Assembly: GCA_023548195.1 (NCBI GenBank)
Contig: JAJHZJ010000008.1
Coordinates: 2,686,215 to 2,750,214, forward strand
Direction of reading: 5' to 3'
Source: Bettongia penicillata ogilbyi
Lineage: Eukaryota; Chordata; Mammalia; Diprotodontia; Potoroidae
DNA length: 64,000 nucleotides
Shown: in pieces, positions 27,001 through 42,000 of the stretch
Numbering within the stretch: position 1 is the first letter of the stretch
Layout: each line of letters begins with the position of its first letter
The notes under the pieces: model-generated
What the model saw: the letters and a program-made list of their open reading frames with translations, nothing else
What the model was told of the DNA's origin: nothing
Databases searched by the model: none
Translations under genes and position numbers: made by a program

Positions 27001-30000
27001 CTATATTCTGTTAACTGAGTTTTATGACTGACCTGAGTCAGAGGAGCCTGAGTGGGGTGCTTGCTATCTAATTAACAACTAAGATGAAATGGGACACCCA
27101 AGTCTAATATTGGCTTGTGTGCGGCTGTCTCATAATTTCTTGTTAATTTCCACTATAAACTCTACCTGTATTGTGGTAACTTGAGTTTTATGACTGATTT
27201 GAGTCAAAGAACATTGTGTTAGAATTCCTACTCTGTCAATAATTCTGTGCATATTTGATTGTCCCATCTGTGAAATGAAGGAGTTAAGATTTCTGTCTCT
27301 CTCAGCTCCAAAAAAACCAAAAAGTTTGCTCTTTTAATTTTAACTATCAAATGTTCCCACAGAACAAGAAAGAATCTTAGTTAGGGGAGACCTGTTCTAA
27401 CCTCCCACCTGACACTCACTGATGGTCTCCCTGCACCACCACCACTACCACACTACTGACAGGTTGGTCATTCAGTCACAGTCTGAGTACTTCCTGTGAT
27501 GGAAACTCAATTGTTCTCCTTTCTGTAAAAATCAATTTACAGAATTATTCAGCTGCTTCTTGAGTTAAAATGGATTTTCACTATTCATTTTCCAGTTACT
27601 GAAAGACATCCTGTCAGGGCCTTCGTATATCAATACTGCTCTATGAAGTATGCATCGTTTGGGTCAACAATTTAACAATACACTCTAAATTTAAGTCCTT
27701 TCCCTAGAAAAGGAGAGGAAATGTTCCCTGAGGTCACTGCTACATGAAGCAAGCATTTTAGGTTAGAATCCTTTATCTGAGCATCTTTCAATCTATACAG
27801 TTTGTTCCCATTTCAAGTGTCATACCCCCTTGCCCCTCACCCCCATTAGCTATTATGAGAAACTCTATTATTGGATAATTCCTTTTGTCATTCATCTCAA
27901 CTATCATGGTAGACAAGAGTCAAGAGATTACCTGTATGACCGAGCTTCCTCACCCAAGTAAGGGGAAAGATGGGAAAGAAAAAGGCATTTATTAATTATT
28001 TACCATCTATCAAGTACTAGGCTAATGATATGAATCCAAGCAAAAAGAAAGCAAAAAGAAAAGAGAGCTCTGTTCTCAAGAAACTTATATTCTAATGGAT
28101 AAAGACAAAATATAAAAGGAAGTTAAAAAGGACATGGGAGAGGGGTGTAAAGGTACTAAAATCCAGGGCATGAATCTTAATGGATTTTCCATTAGCATCA
28201 CTGTTACAAATGGTGACTGGCTTCTAGCAGTACTTTTAATCCCACACAACATCCTGGATCATCTCCAGCCCTCCTGATGAATATTAGGCCACTGGATCCA
28301 GACGTCACAGGAGAAGAAAGTGAGGTTGGTGACCTTGCACAGCCCTCCCTCACTCAAATCAAAGTCAGCTGCAAGTCATGCCATCACCTTGAGGTCATGG
28401 TCCTCTTGGAGAACAAAGGACAAACATGACAGCAGCTCACACACTCAGTCCTCTTCCTAACTTTCAAGAATTCGAAATTATGACTCAGCTGATGTCTCAC
28501 ACTGGAACTTCCCTCAGATCCTGAGGTCTCCTCATCCTGGAACATCCAACCACCCCTTCTGTATTCTCACAGTGGAAAATCCCTCCACCAGGCCCAATGG
28601 TGAATTTTGTGGAAAGGCACAGGCCAACCAACCTTCATTCCTTTTTCAGACCTGTTCGACTATTCATACTTAAAACTATGTCCTTGCTTGAAGCATTTTC
28701 ATCTCCATTTTCAGTCTACTCTATCTTATTTTATATGTTTTCTTCCCTTATTAGAACAGAAGGTCCTTGAGGGTAGAACCTTTCTTTCTTTTGACCTGCA
28801 TTTGTATCTCTAGCACTAAGCACAGTGCTGGTACATAATAAGAACTTCTTTCCCTCCCTCCTTCCCCTTCTCCCTCTTTCTTTGCTTATTTCCCCTTCTT
28901 CTTTCCCTCAATGAGCATTCGTTTCTCTGTCCCTCTCTCCCTTCCTTCCATTCTGCCTAAAACAACCCTATTAGTATAAGGTTAACTCAAGTATTACTTT
29001 AACTACTTGACAGAAAGCTGGGCCTTGAGACACCAAGTCTAGTACTGTTTCCACTATAATATGGAAAATTTTACTTGACATAGGAGACAGCAAGAGGAAT
29101 AGACTAGGGCCTAAGGGTGCTGGGCTCTGACACTGATTGCTATGTGTATAGACTTGTCCCAACAGAATGCAAGCCTTCATGAGGAGGGTTTGCTTCTTTT
29201 TTGTCTATATCCCCAACTCTTGGGACAGCTCCTGACACATAGGAACTACTTATTTAGGTTGACTGATTGACTGTTCATCGGTCACCATTTATAACATAAA
29301 TTCTCTTGGAAAATATTCACAGAAGGTGGGACATCATTCCCCCTTCTTGGCAAACAGATAGGGGACTATGGGTACCTAATGCTACATATGCTATCAGACA
29401 CCAATGTTCTATCCCTTACCTTTGCTTAACAACTTTTCTTTGTTTTATGGAGGGAGAGGAAGGGATATTAGGAAGTATTTGTAGAACAAAAACACAAAAG
29501 GCATCAATAAAATTTTAAAAGAAAAAATAAAATCTGTCCAGACAAACACTTTTGATAATTGGAGTTTACCTACCATCTAAGAAGACAAGGACTTTGGGGG
29601 TTATTTTTTTCCCTTTTTCTGTCCCACCCAGCTGCACTCTGAAGGGACGGGCTTCAGGGAGTGGTCTCATAACCCACTGCCAAGGTAACTACTAGCTTAG
29701 AATGAACCTGCATGTATAATGGAAACAGCATTAGCCTTGAGCTAGCTGAGCTTGCACAATTAGGAGGTGTAATAGGTAGGGTGCTGGGCTTGGAACCAGA
29801 AAGACTCATCTTCAAGAGTTCAAATCCAGCCTCAGACATTTACTAGTTGCGTGACCTTCAGCAAGTCACTTAACCTTGCTTGCCTCAGTTCCTCATCAAT
29901 AAGATGAGCTGAGGTAGGAAATGGTAAACGACTCCAGTGTCTCTGGCAAGATAATGCCAAATGGTTCATGGACTGAAAAATGATTTCACCACAAAACGCT

Positions 30001-33000
30001 GAGCTAAATTTATTTAGCACCAATATACTACCGCCCCCTGACTCATGATGTACAATAGGGATGTCAAGCTAAATAGAAATGAAAGCCACAAAGCTACATA
30101 AAAAGATTCCTGTCAGCCATTAACTTAGGAAATCACATATTAACATGATCTATGTTCTCTTGTAATTTTATTTATTTTATTAAATGTTTTTATATATCTT
30201 AATCTGGTTTCCATGTCTGACATCTCTGATGTCAAAATGATATGAAAATGTATGTATGGTATTTTCTATTATAAAGAAATATTTTAAATTATCTTTACAT
30301 ATATGTATGTATGTGTGTATATCTATGTATGCATACATGTATGTATGCATACATGTTTATATTAAACAAGGTTCCCACTAACTCTAGACATGAAGGAAGC
30401 ACCTAGACTATAATGGCAGTGGTTTCTCTGCTTGAAATTCAAGTGAAAAACTCAACAGATCAGGATCAAAAGATATTGACACCATCAGAAAAGAAAGCAG
30501 GCAAGCAAAATAAGACTAGACACTCTCAGAAGCCCTTTATATAGCAATTTTCCCTTCTAACGGGGCTGCAGTCATTTGGAAAATGAATCTTCATCTATTT
30601 ATGGCAAGCAGTTACTGACAGGTTCTGGTCCAGGCAGTTAGAAAGAAGGCAGAAATCCAGCTGATGTTTCATCTGGTCCAGTGAAAACACCACTCCACAG
30701 CAAGAGCAGATCTGAGAGTGCAATGGGATTTTCAAGGCTCAGCCACCCAGAGGAGGCAGAGGGACCTGATGCCTTCGAAAGCTCTTCTAACACCCTCTCT
30801 CTTCTGGAGAAAAATCAACTTGGTATTCCACTGCTCCTCTTTTTAGGTCAATCTTTCCTCTGTCCTCCAAATGGAACAGTTTAGAAATTCTATGCCACAT
30901 CCCTCTCTCTCTACCAACTCATTCATGCCAACTCTAAAGCCAGAGAATGAACACTGAACATCAACAGGCTCTCATCCACCCTCTCAATGTTTCTAAGACC
31001 TCCAGGACATGAAACTTATTGGGGGAAAAAAGTATTTCCCCATTCCAAACCTCTTATTTCTCCAAAACTATAGAAGGCTTGACAAGATAAACCAGTATTC
31101 CTCCATTCACCTTCTGTTACTTACAAATATCTCCTTAAAACTTGAACCTGAAATAGGTTTTGTTAGCAACAGAACTGTCCTAGCAGAGTTCATGCAGTTC
31201 TTTTGCTGCAGGGTTGTTTAAGCCCTGATGGGTACTCTTCATGTTGCAAAATCCTCAGGGAGGGGCAACAGAAGGAGGGAGCACTTTAGAAAAAAAATGA
31301 GCATGGATCAAACCAACCATGGCAGAATCCATTAAAAATAATTTCCCTAAAGTCTTTATCTTATTTTAATTGATAAGCACTTACTGAGTATATTTTGTCA
31401 ACGTTACTGACTTTTAATTTTCAAACAAATGAGGCAAGTTTGCTTTTTTTTAAAATATAGAACAAGTTAAGCTCATCTCTTTTTGTTTTGTCGCACTTGA
31501 TACCTGCGGTAATTGCTATTGGCTGCGACTAGTGTGCAAAGAAGAGGGCTGATCAATCAGTCAACCAATAAATGTGTATTAAGCACCACCAACTATTTGC
31601 CAGGTACTGTGCTAAGTGCTAGGGATATAAAAAGTGGCAAAAGATGACAATCTCTGCCCTCAAGGCGGAGTCTAACCCAGCAAGCTGTCTACAGGGCGAA
31701 CAGGAAACAATCAACAGAGTGAAGGCACTGGAATGAAGGAGGGCTGGGGAAGGCTTCCCACAGGAGAGGGTTTAGCTGGGACTTAAAGGAAGACAGGGAG
31801 ATCAGCAGCCTAAGACTTTCCTTTTCTATAAAATTTCACCCAAATAGAGTAAGTTACTTTAGGACATGGGTTGTCTCTTACTTTGTACATGGCACAACAT
31901 GGATATAGTGCAGGGGAGTTAGACCTGTGTTCAAATGTGATCTTAGATATTTGCTAGCTCTACGATCCTGGCCAAGTCCCTATCTGCCTCAGTTTCTTCA
32001 TCTGTAAAATGGGGATCATAGTTGCACCTACCTCTCAGGATTGTGAAGAACAAATGAGAAAATATCTGTAAAGTGCTTAGCATAGTGCCTGGAACATAGA
32101 TGGTGCTTAAGAAGTGCCTGTTCCCTTCCCACTGCTTAGCACAGGATTTTGTAGTTGGTCAGTTAGTCATTTCAATTGTGTCTAATTCTTCGTGACTCCA
32201 TTTAGGGTTTTCTTGGCAAAGATGCTGGAGTGGTCTGCCATTTCCTTCTCCAGCTCATTTTATAGATGAGGAAACTGAGGCAAACAGGGTGAAATGACTT
32301 GCCCAGGGTCACACAGCTAGTGTCTGAAGTCAAATTTAAACTTATGAAATGATTCTTCCTGACTCTTGGCCCAGTGCTCTATCTCCACTGTGCCACCTAG
32401 CTTCCCTGCTTAGCATGGAGTAAGTGCCTAATAAATGCTTTGTCAGGGTCCCTAAGCTAAGCCATAACATATGATAGAACAGAATAATCTGAAGGAACCA
32501 ACCTTAAGTCCTGAGATCATTTGGGCTCCCCCTCTTTGGTATCCCCATTCCCCTCCATAGCAAGGGTCCTTGACAGAAGAACTGACCACAGAATCCAGGT
32601 CAGGACTAACCAGAGAGACTTGAAATCTGGCTTGAAATCAACAAAGCCCAACTCAATTCAACAAGTCTTTCTTAGGTGCTTCCCATCAGAAGCTTGGTGA
32701 AGTTCCTTCTAGTCTACATCTACCATCATATGACTCGGGTACCATCTTCTTTTTACAACTCTACACTGAGTCCTAGCTTCCCCACTGGCTGGGCTACTAT
32801 TAATTTAGATGAATGTCCAAGAAATATGCTTCCATTTATCCTGTGACTTGGGATCTTCATTTCTACAATGGATAAGAATATTAATTCTTGTTCTACCAAC
32901 CTTCTATACCTGTTATAAGGAGCAAATCATGTCAAAAGGTCGTAGAATTCTGGGCCAGATTGGGGTGCTGGACATGGGGGAAGCATACAGTGATAAACCT

Positions 33001-36000
33001 ATCAACAAGAGGATATTTTTAACACTATATGCCAGGTGAGTTGGAGACAATGAGGATACTAAGGCAGAAGTGAAACAATCAAGGTTCTGAAAGATTTTAC
33101 CAGAAAAGGAAAATGGGGCTCATGAAAGATTGGGTGACATGTCCACAGTCCTATGGCAATAAGCAGAAGGGCTGAGATTTGAACCCCGTACTCATTAAAC
33201 TAAATCATACTGCCTCTACAAGGCCAAGCTCTAGCAGAAAAACAACAGAAATTACTATTATTTTAACTGTCATTTGTAAAATGTTTCAAAGTTTCCCTCA
33301 TATCTCACTGATTATATCTCATTGATCCCAACAACAACCCAGTGAAATTCTCAAGTTATTATTTTCATCCCAATTTTACAGATGGAGAAAATGAGACCCA
33401 GAGAAACTTCTTGGTAAAGATACTGGGAGTGGTTTGCCATTTTCTTCTCTAACCCATTTTACAGATAAACAAACTGAGGCAAACAGAGTGAAGTGACTTG
33501 CCCAGGGTCACACAGCAAGTAAATGTCTGAAGCTAGATTTGAATTCATGAATATGAGTCTTTCTGACTCCAGGCTCAACACTCTATGCAGTGCACCACCT
33601 AGCCGCCCACTTACAACAAATATCTTCTCACAATAAAATAAGCCTAATATCTTACACTTGCTGAAAAATTAAAATGAGGAAAAATGGCCAAAAGAGTTCC
33701 AATTTTACTGTAGTCACCTAAATTCAAAATTAATAGCATCTTGAACAAAGTCCTTTAATTGCAGAATTTAAAAATTCATGCTCAATTATCATATTCAATA
33801 TTTTAAGCTCACTGTAGTATCTATCATTTGGGTAGGAAGGAGCAGTGAGAAATAGCTTATGCCTCTACTAATTGGGAGGTACAGAGTCACGAGAATGGAT
33901 GAGGATGAAAATAAATGTCTTTCTCCTCCAAGCCTACACATAGGCTTCCACCAGCCCTCAGGACAGAGACTACACCATGCTGGGCACATAGCCTGTATTA
34001 ACAAAATACTTCACTGATTCACTGATTAAAAAAGGGATTTCCAAAGTCAGCCCTTTCTACTTCGGAACATTTTTTCCTCCTCAACAAATATACTCTGACC
34101 ACCTCAAAGGGTAAGGGCGCTAGGCTAGCCGCTAGAGATCTAGGGAGAGAAGTATGGTGCAAAAAGAGGACTGGACATCAGGGAGCCAACTCTGCATATG
34201 GGGGCACAGACTCTGCCTTCACATTCCTGCCCCTTACTACCTGTGTGACCTCAGGCAAGTCACAGTAGCTCAGGGGTTCAGTTTGCTGGGTGGATTGGGC
34301 TGAATGAACTCTAAGGTTCCATCCGGCTCTGCCTCTCGTGATCCTAAAAAAATTCCTTTCTCTCAAAGAGCTCATAGTCTAGTAAGGGACACAGAATATG
34401 GACCTAACAAGTTAAATGTCAATTATCAACTGGACACAGCCTGGGCAAGTGGTATTCTAAGGAAAGGGGATGAAGGAGAGAGGCAGGGAGGGAAAGAGGA
34501 AGAGAAAACAGGAGAGGAAAGAGAGAAGGAAGGGGAAAAAGAAGGGGTGAGAAAAAGAGGAAAGGAAAGAATAAGAAAGGAAGAGAAGAGAAAGGGAGTG
34601 GAAAGAGGACAGGGGAAAGAAGAGAGGCAAAAAAAAGGGGAAAGGAGGGAAAGAGAGGAAGGAGAAAGAGAGGATAAAGAAAGATAAGAAGGAAAGAGAA
34701 GGGAAGAGAGAGTGGGAAAAGAAAGAGGGAAGAGAGGATAGGAAGGAAAAGAGGGAGAGAAAGTGAGGAGAGGGGGAAAAGAGAAGGAAAGGAAGGAGGA
34801 TAAAATGGGGACAGAAAAGGAGAAATAGGAGAGAGAAAGAGAGAAACGGGGAACGGGGAGAAGACGGCCAGAGGGAAGGGAGAGAGGAAGGACAAATTCA
34901 CAGGCTTCTCTGGCTTCCTTCAAGTCCCAGCTCAAGTCTCACTTTCTGCAAAAAGCTTCTCCCAGCTCTTCTTCATCTTAGCGCTGTCTCTTTAGTACGT
35001 ATCTTATTTCTCCATCGCTGTTTGCATGTTTCCTTCCCCATCTGACTGCAAGCACCCTGACAGCAGGACCACCTTTTACCTTCCTTTATATCCTCACACT
35101 TAGTAAATACTTGTAGCCAATCACATATTTGACATCCTCCAATGCTGAGGCATCACACGAGAGGCACAGCTTGAACTGAATGAGCAGTTAGGAGATCGAC
35201 CAACATGGCAGGTACAGCAAAACTGAGTTTGGTTCAATGTGAATAGTACTTTCCTAATACTGTCCTCACTGACAGAGATTGGTTACTCAATGCTCCACAT
35301 TTCTGTGAGTCAAGTGCTTGGGAGAGGAGAAAGACCCCGGTTTTCTGACTTTAAGCTTTGAAAGACAAGACATGAGACTCCATTCAGGTTCCCAAAGGCA
35401 GAGAAAGACTCTAGAAAGAATCCAACATCTAGAAGAACTGGTAACTCAATCATGTTCCCATCCCCTAGCTACACCTGAGCTCTCCCCTTGGGTGAAACAT
35501 AGGACTCTTTGTCTTGGATGAACTGAGATATCTTGCTCCCAATGGGAGGCTGAGATGTCTCGTTTGTATAATTTCTCTGATTTCTATTTACTATCAGCTT
35601 GGATAAACGGGTTTGTTTGCTATTTGCTACATATGTTCTTTGTCGAACTGGCATTGGTGGGAAAGGAATCAAGCCTTAAATGTATAGCTTTGGGCACTCA
35701 TTACCAGTTAACAGGAGAGTAATCAGGAATAGAGCTTGAACATAAAAATTATTTCCCTTATAATAACAATATTTAGGGAGAATGACAGATATAATGTGAG
35801 CCCAGGGCCATTCTCTGAAGAGCGCAAAGGAGCTAGCCTTTGACACTAATCTACTTTCCTTCTGGCAGCAATCAAAGTCTCCTTTGGAGAAGGGTGGTCA
35901 GAGGAAAGCAGAGATATCTATTCATGCCTCCCTGTGAGCAACATCTAAACAAATCCATGTGGACACATATAACCTATACAAGACACAGCACAAACCCACA

Positions 36001-39000
36001 CTTTATACAAGAAAGAATTATATTAATATAGTCTAAAAATTAAGCCAATTGTTTCATTCCCTGTTGTTGGAGAAATTAAAAAAGCTGAATGCTTTAGGGA
36101 TGCTGTAGAGGTTTGGGATATGGGAGGATTTAGGCTTGATGACCTTTAATTCAAGATGCCTTCCAGCTCTCAGATTCATACCACATCTGGAGTATGACTG
36201 GGCACTATCTTGAAGGAAGGACACTGGCAAAACAGAAGTATATCTACAGCAGGGTGAGTGACCCATAATGTGGATGCCACGCAAAGACTAGCCGATGGAT
36301 CCAGGATTGCTAAATCTAAAAAAGATAAAAGTCCCATGATGGACACACTATCTGCCTTTAAGTATCTAAAAAGAGATTAGGCTTCTTCTGCTTGGCCCCA
36401 AAGGGCAAAAGTAGGAACAAATGGATATGAGATACAGACAGGCAGATTTAGATACTTGTAAGAAAAATGTCCTAACAACCAGTCACAAGGATTCTTCTTA
36501 ACCTATTTTGTGTCATGTATCCCTTTGGCAGTCTGGTGAAGTCTATGGACCAGCCCCTTCTCAGAATAACGCTCTTAAATGCAGAAAATAAAATACATAG
36601 GATTGTAAAAAGAATCAATGATATTGAAATGTAGTTAACAAAAAATATTTTTTAAAAGGAACACATTCACAGACCCTAAGCTAAGAATTTCTGTATCAGA
36701 GCTTTTCAAAAGCAGAGTGGTTTGACTTAGGGGGACAGTGAATTCCTCATCAATGGAGGTCTCCCAAGTGGACAAGGATGGGATGGAGTATATTCCAGGG
36801 GACGACTTCTGAGGACCTTTTCAATTCTCAGATTCTGAGCTAGGTAGCTAGAAAGAAAGAAAGATAGACCAACAGACAGATAGAGTGAAGGACCCCCATG
36901 AATTTGTCCTCTTGAACTTCTATATTTTTCAGAAACACTGGAACTAGAGTATGCAGGAGACCCTAAATGTGTTAAGGATAAAGCACTCCCTCTGAGCTGA
37001 CATAATTTGTTGTTTGCACCTCAAGGGGGACTCCCTGCGTGGCCTTGGGAGTCAAGACAAACATCAATCTGTCTGCACCAAACCAAGAAACATTTTTGTG
37101 CAGCTGGGACCCTTGTAGATAAGCAGACCATCCTATCTTCATGGTCCAACAGTTCCCAAGGGAAAAGAATGCAGCTATTGCCATCACCTTCCTCTTCCCC
37201 TTCAGGAGGGGATTAATCCTTTCCCCCTCCCCTATGACTGCCCTATAACTTAAATATCAAGACTTTCCCTGCACTGCTGGGCTCTTTGGTACAAGGAGTT
37301 TCCACATGCATGTGTCTTTTCTTGCAATAAATCCAGTTGTAATGTATGCCTTATAGACTTGTGATACTGTTTTTGGTCAACAGTAAATATATAGGCAGAC
37401 AATAAACACAGATATGGATATATACATGTGTGTATGTATACATACGCATGTATATACACATATATATGTGTGTGTGTGTATGTATGTATTTCAGTTTCCT
37501 CTCCACCAAATCATTTCCCATTATACAGTTTTTCCAACTTATTTCTTCCATGCTTTCTATTTCTTCCCCTAAACAGGGAATAGGAGGGAGGAGTAAGGGA
37601 AGAAAAGATACTTTTACATCTCTGTTAGCACTCAAACAGATCTTGAGAAGTCTGAAAAGCTCAGCTGATGAAATGTGGTTCATTTTCATCAATACAACCC
37701 CTGGCTGTCCCCACCAAACACTGTTTACAATTCTATGACTGACTTTCCCTGATATTTTCTGGACTCCTTATAACTTAACAACTCTTTATTTGTTTAAGAA
37801 ACAATGCCTGCTCAGATCTGAAAAACCACTATCCCAATGCTAATACTTAGACTGTTTTAACTTAAAAAGAAAGTGACTCACAGGGTTGAGACGGACCCCC
37901 ATTCTACAGATAAAGAAACTGAGGCAAAGAAAGGTAAATAAAGTATTATTGCTTCTAAATGTGTTTGTGTTGTATTGCCCAAGGTCTTTGGCTAGTTAGT
38001 GTCAGAGAACAGATTGGGATCCAGGTTTCTTGGCTCCCAAAGCAGGCCTCTTTTTACTCAAAATTTTCAAATGTCATCAGGAAAAATATATATAACAATC
38101 CCTTGCATTTACATAATTTTTTGGTCTAGACTTATGATTTTATTATTGTGGGGAGGAGCTCCAGATGAGAACATTCCCCCTAATAGTTCAGATCAGCAAC
38201 TGTTCTACTCCTAGAACACTGCTTAGGGAACTGCTTTAACATGTATTTGCAAAATACTCAGACTTAGAAACAGAAGAGACTTCTTCCTAATGTCATCTTG
38301 TCCAACCTTCTCATTTTACAAATAAGGAAGAAAGGAACCAAGAGAAGCAAAATGGCCCACTCAATGTCATACAGGTCAGTGAAAATGACAAAACCAGGAT
38401 TTTATGGACTTTTATAGGCTCATAGCTGGACTTTAGAGGCCAAATCATGATTAGAACCCAGGTCCCATACTTCCAAATCCTCTGACTCCCCACTATACCA
38501 TGATGGCATCAGAGACTCACAACAGCCCTGGGAAGCAGGGAATACAAGTATTTTGAGTTTCTTTTACAAATGAACCTGAGAAGTGACTTTCCCCAAGGTC
38601 ACACAACTAGTAAAATAGTACAGCTGGGATATGAATGCTGGGCTGACTCCAAGACCAACATTCCTGGTGCTGTCTAAACAGGGCTTCTGAAATTTTTTCT
38701 ACTACTGACCCCTTCAGGGCTTCTTAAACTGGGGGTCCTGATCCCATATGGGGTCACTAAACCACACTGATTTTGTCATTGTTGTTTTTATGGGGTGCAG
38801 GTTGTAGTAATAGCTTATTAACAAACATTCACATGCAAATTTATATCAAAAAGATTACAAGGACATCAAAGCAAAGAATGATACAAATAAATCCTGAAAT
38901 TAGCAAGAACTAAATTTTGGTTCTTATGTCTATGTTCAAGGAATGCCTCAGAATTCCATTTTTTAATCATACCTAAATAAATCCTGTAAATTGGAGATCT

Positions 39001-42000
39001 TCCAGAAAACAAAGAAAACAAAAACCCCATGATTTTAAAGCTAAATAATGGGAGAAGGCCAGACTGGGTTAGTACAATATCTTGTTTACAGACTATTTTA
39101 AAGAATTGCAGTCTCATTATTTTCAAAGCCTGAATAAGAACCCCAACTGTTAACAAAGTATTTCCAAGTAGAAATCTCATCATCCTTAATGAATAGATAG
39201 GATACATTTATAATTAGCAGCATTCATTTGCATATCAACAATTAATGTTCTAAAGTACTTAAAATCAGTGAATGTGCCCCCAAAGTCTTATTTGGATTAT
39301 TAATTTCTTAGCAAACCCTTTCAATTGGGGCAATGCAGAGATAAATGTCAGATGAGCCAGGGTACAAATGTGGAGGATGTTACTTGAAATTGGCACTGTA
39401 CAAAGAATGTTAAACCTGGGTAAAGGGCATGAGGTCAACTCCTGACTCTGTTACTAAGAGTATGGCATTGGGTCGATCACTTAACTTCTCAGGGACTCAA
39501 GTTTCCCCATCTGTGATATAAAGGGGAAGAGAGTCAATGACCTCTAAGGTCTTTTCCAGTTTGAATTTTATGCTCTGATAAATCTCCATGATATGAAAAT
39601 GCTAACAAACCCCTACATCCTTGTAGAAGCAGCATTTCCACCGGGTTTTCTGCTATCTCAGGTTCTCTAAAGACAGTCCTTCAGCTGGGCTTCCTAAGAG
39701 TCTGAGAAAACAATTCTAGTATCCATGACCTGCTTCTCATTTTACAGTTTTGTTCTCTAACATGTCCCCAATAATTCAACTCTTGTAATCAAAGATCAAA
39801 ACGCACATACTCCCATTAAAGCAAATTAGCAAAAAGAAAAAAAAATCATTACTTAAATGCTCTTTTCTTGAGACTGCTATTTACAAACAGTTACGTGTTC
39901 GGGCAAACCCACTTCTGTTGGAAAGCCAGAAAGGGATGGTTATGAATGTCTGCATCCACAGGCGGCCTTTATTTATCTGTAAACAAACTTGAGGATCTCA
40001 TTCCCCCATCTTCAATATTTATAGGTGATCTGCTGGATTTATTTTCTGTAAAAATCCCTCAAAGGTTTTCCCCGTCAGATATACTGTTGTTTTGTGCAAA
40101 AAATCTCTAATTAGGCTGGCTGTCAGCCTGGGCTCTTCCGAGATTACCCTGCAGATGGAGAATGAAGGAAACCAGGCAGCCCGTGCAAAGACACAATATG
40201 TTAAAACAAGCATTTTGCTTGTACTTTAAGCTCTAATTGAAATTTAAATTCTGCAATAAAAAAAGACACAGTAAATCATCAAATCTATGGATCAGCCTCA
40301 CAAAACCAGAGGGCATTCCATTTCAACTGACTGCAAGAACAAATTTGATCTTAATTACTAGGAAGCTCTTACAAGTTGCACGAAGGAAGTCACAGCTTAA
40401 AGAGGATCAGCCTCCTAACTTCTTGATAAATTAGTTTCTCCAGACTAACCTTTTGGATGCCAAAGAAATATATCACAGACATGGCACTGAGGAAAATGTC
40501 AGTGTTCAAAGAGGGGTGAAGTAAATGGCTAAGTAATCACTAAAATGACATGTATGCATGCTTAACAATATGCTAAATCTGGGAAATAAAGATTAAAATT
40601 TAAATATAAAATTCGAACAACCACTGCCACATACTGGCAGCATTTAAAAAATGTGTTAATACAAAATTTTAAGATTTCTTAGCATTTTTCCAGTTCAAGT
40701 TTCATTCTTTTGAGGTTCTTTAGAAATGAGAAAATTCTTCAAATCAATCCTTGGGTCTCTTCTCCCATCCGTTTTATTCAAAGATGCCACCATTCCCTAT
40801 TTGGGACATGAGAATGATCAATTCTGTGGTGATAGGATAGAGTCAAAGAGATGGCAACATCCTTGACTGAATCAGACAAAGGAGCAAGCTGAGACGAAGA
40901 GCCCCGTTTACAGTCGACACCTTTCTCCACAGCTATCAGAAATGAGCCCAATGAGTCTGGGAACCATCTATTTAAATAGACTCAAGTGTAACAAGAGTCA
41001 TTCTTGATCCTGGACCAAGTTCCTTTTTGTCCCTTTCCTTAGGTGGGTCAGGAAACTGCAAGTTCATCTTACTTCCTTGGGGGAGAAAACCCCAAGAAAG
41101 TGACAGTGACCTTTCTTTTTATTTGGTACATTTGCGTTCTTATCTGTGCTTCACTGAATCTTTATTTTGGTGGCACATGTTTTCATCAAATCTTTGCTAG
41201 AACAGATTTTCCAATGGGGATAAAGAAATCAGCAGGAGAAAGGAATGCCTTCCTTTTTCACAAGGGAAGAGACTGTAATTTGGTTTTGGTCCAAAAATCT
41301 ACCTTTCATCAATACAAACATTTCAGTACTGCTGTTGTTTGAACACTAGACATTTGGACTTGCTACTGATGTTGGGTGTAATGAAAGGTGTCAATGGGGA
41401 AGGGAGGAAAGGAAGAGAGAGAAAGTGAGAGAAAAAAGAGAGAAGGGAGAAAGGGAGGGAAGGCAGGGAAGAGGGAAAGAAGAGGCAAAGGAAAGGAGGA
41501 GAGAGAAAATAAACATTTATTAAGTGCCTACTATTAAGTGTTTAATAAATATTATCTCATTTGATAAAAAACAAAAAAGAAAAAGATTATACATACAAAA
41601 ATATAACAGCTCTTTTAGTGGTGACAAAGACCTGAAATCAAGAGGATGTCCATCAACTGGGGAATGGCTGAACAAGTTATTGTATGAGATTGTGATGGAA
41701 TACTATTGTGCTCTAAGAAATGACAAGTAGGACAAGCTCAGAAAAACCTGGAAAGACTTCTATGAACTAATGCAAAATGAAATGAGCAGAACCAAGAGAA
41801 CATTGTATATAGTAACTGCAATACTGTATGGAAGACTTAGCTATTCTCAGTGATACAATAATTCAAGACAGTTCTGAAGAACTTAAGATGAAAAATGCTA
41901 TGTACTTCCAGAGAAAAAACTAATGGAGTCTAAATGTAGATCAAAGGATACTTTTCTTCACTTTATTTTTTGTGGCTTTTTAAAAACGTTTTCTTTCACG

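Noticed and set aside
34304..34935. Reading frames of 127-169 residues across the polypurine tract
   Set aside because: Extreme Glu/Lys/Arg or Ser/Phe/Leu/Pro composition produced by low-complexity DNA; no homology or gene context.
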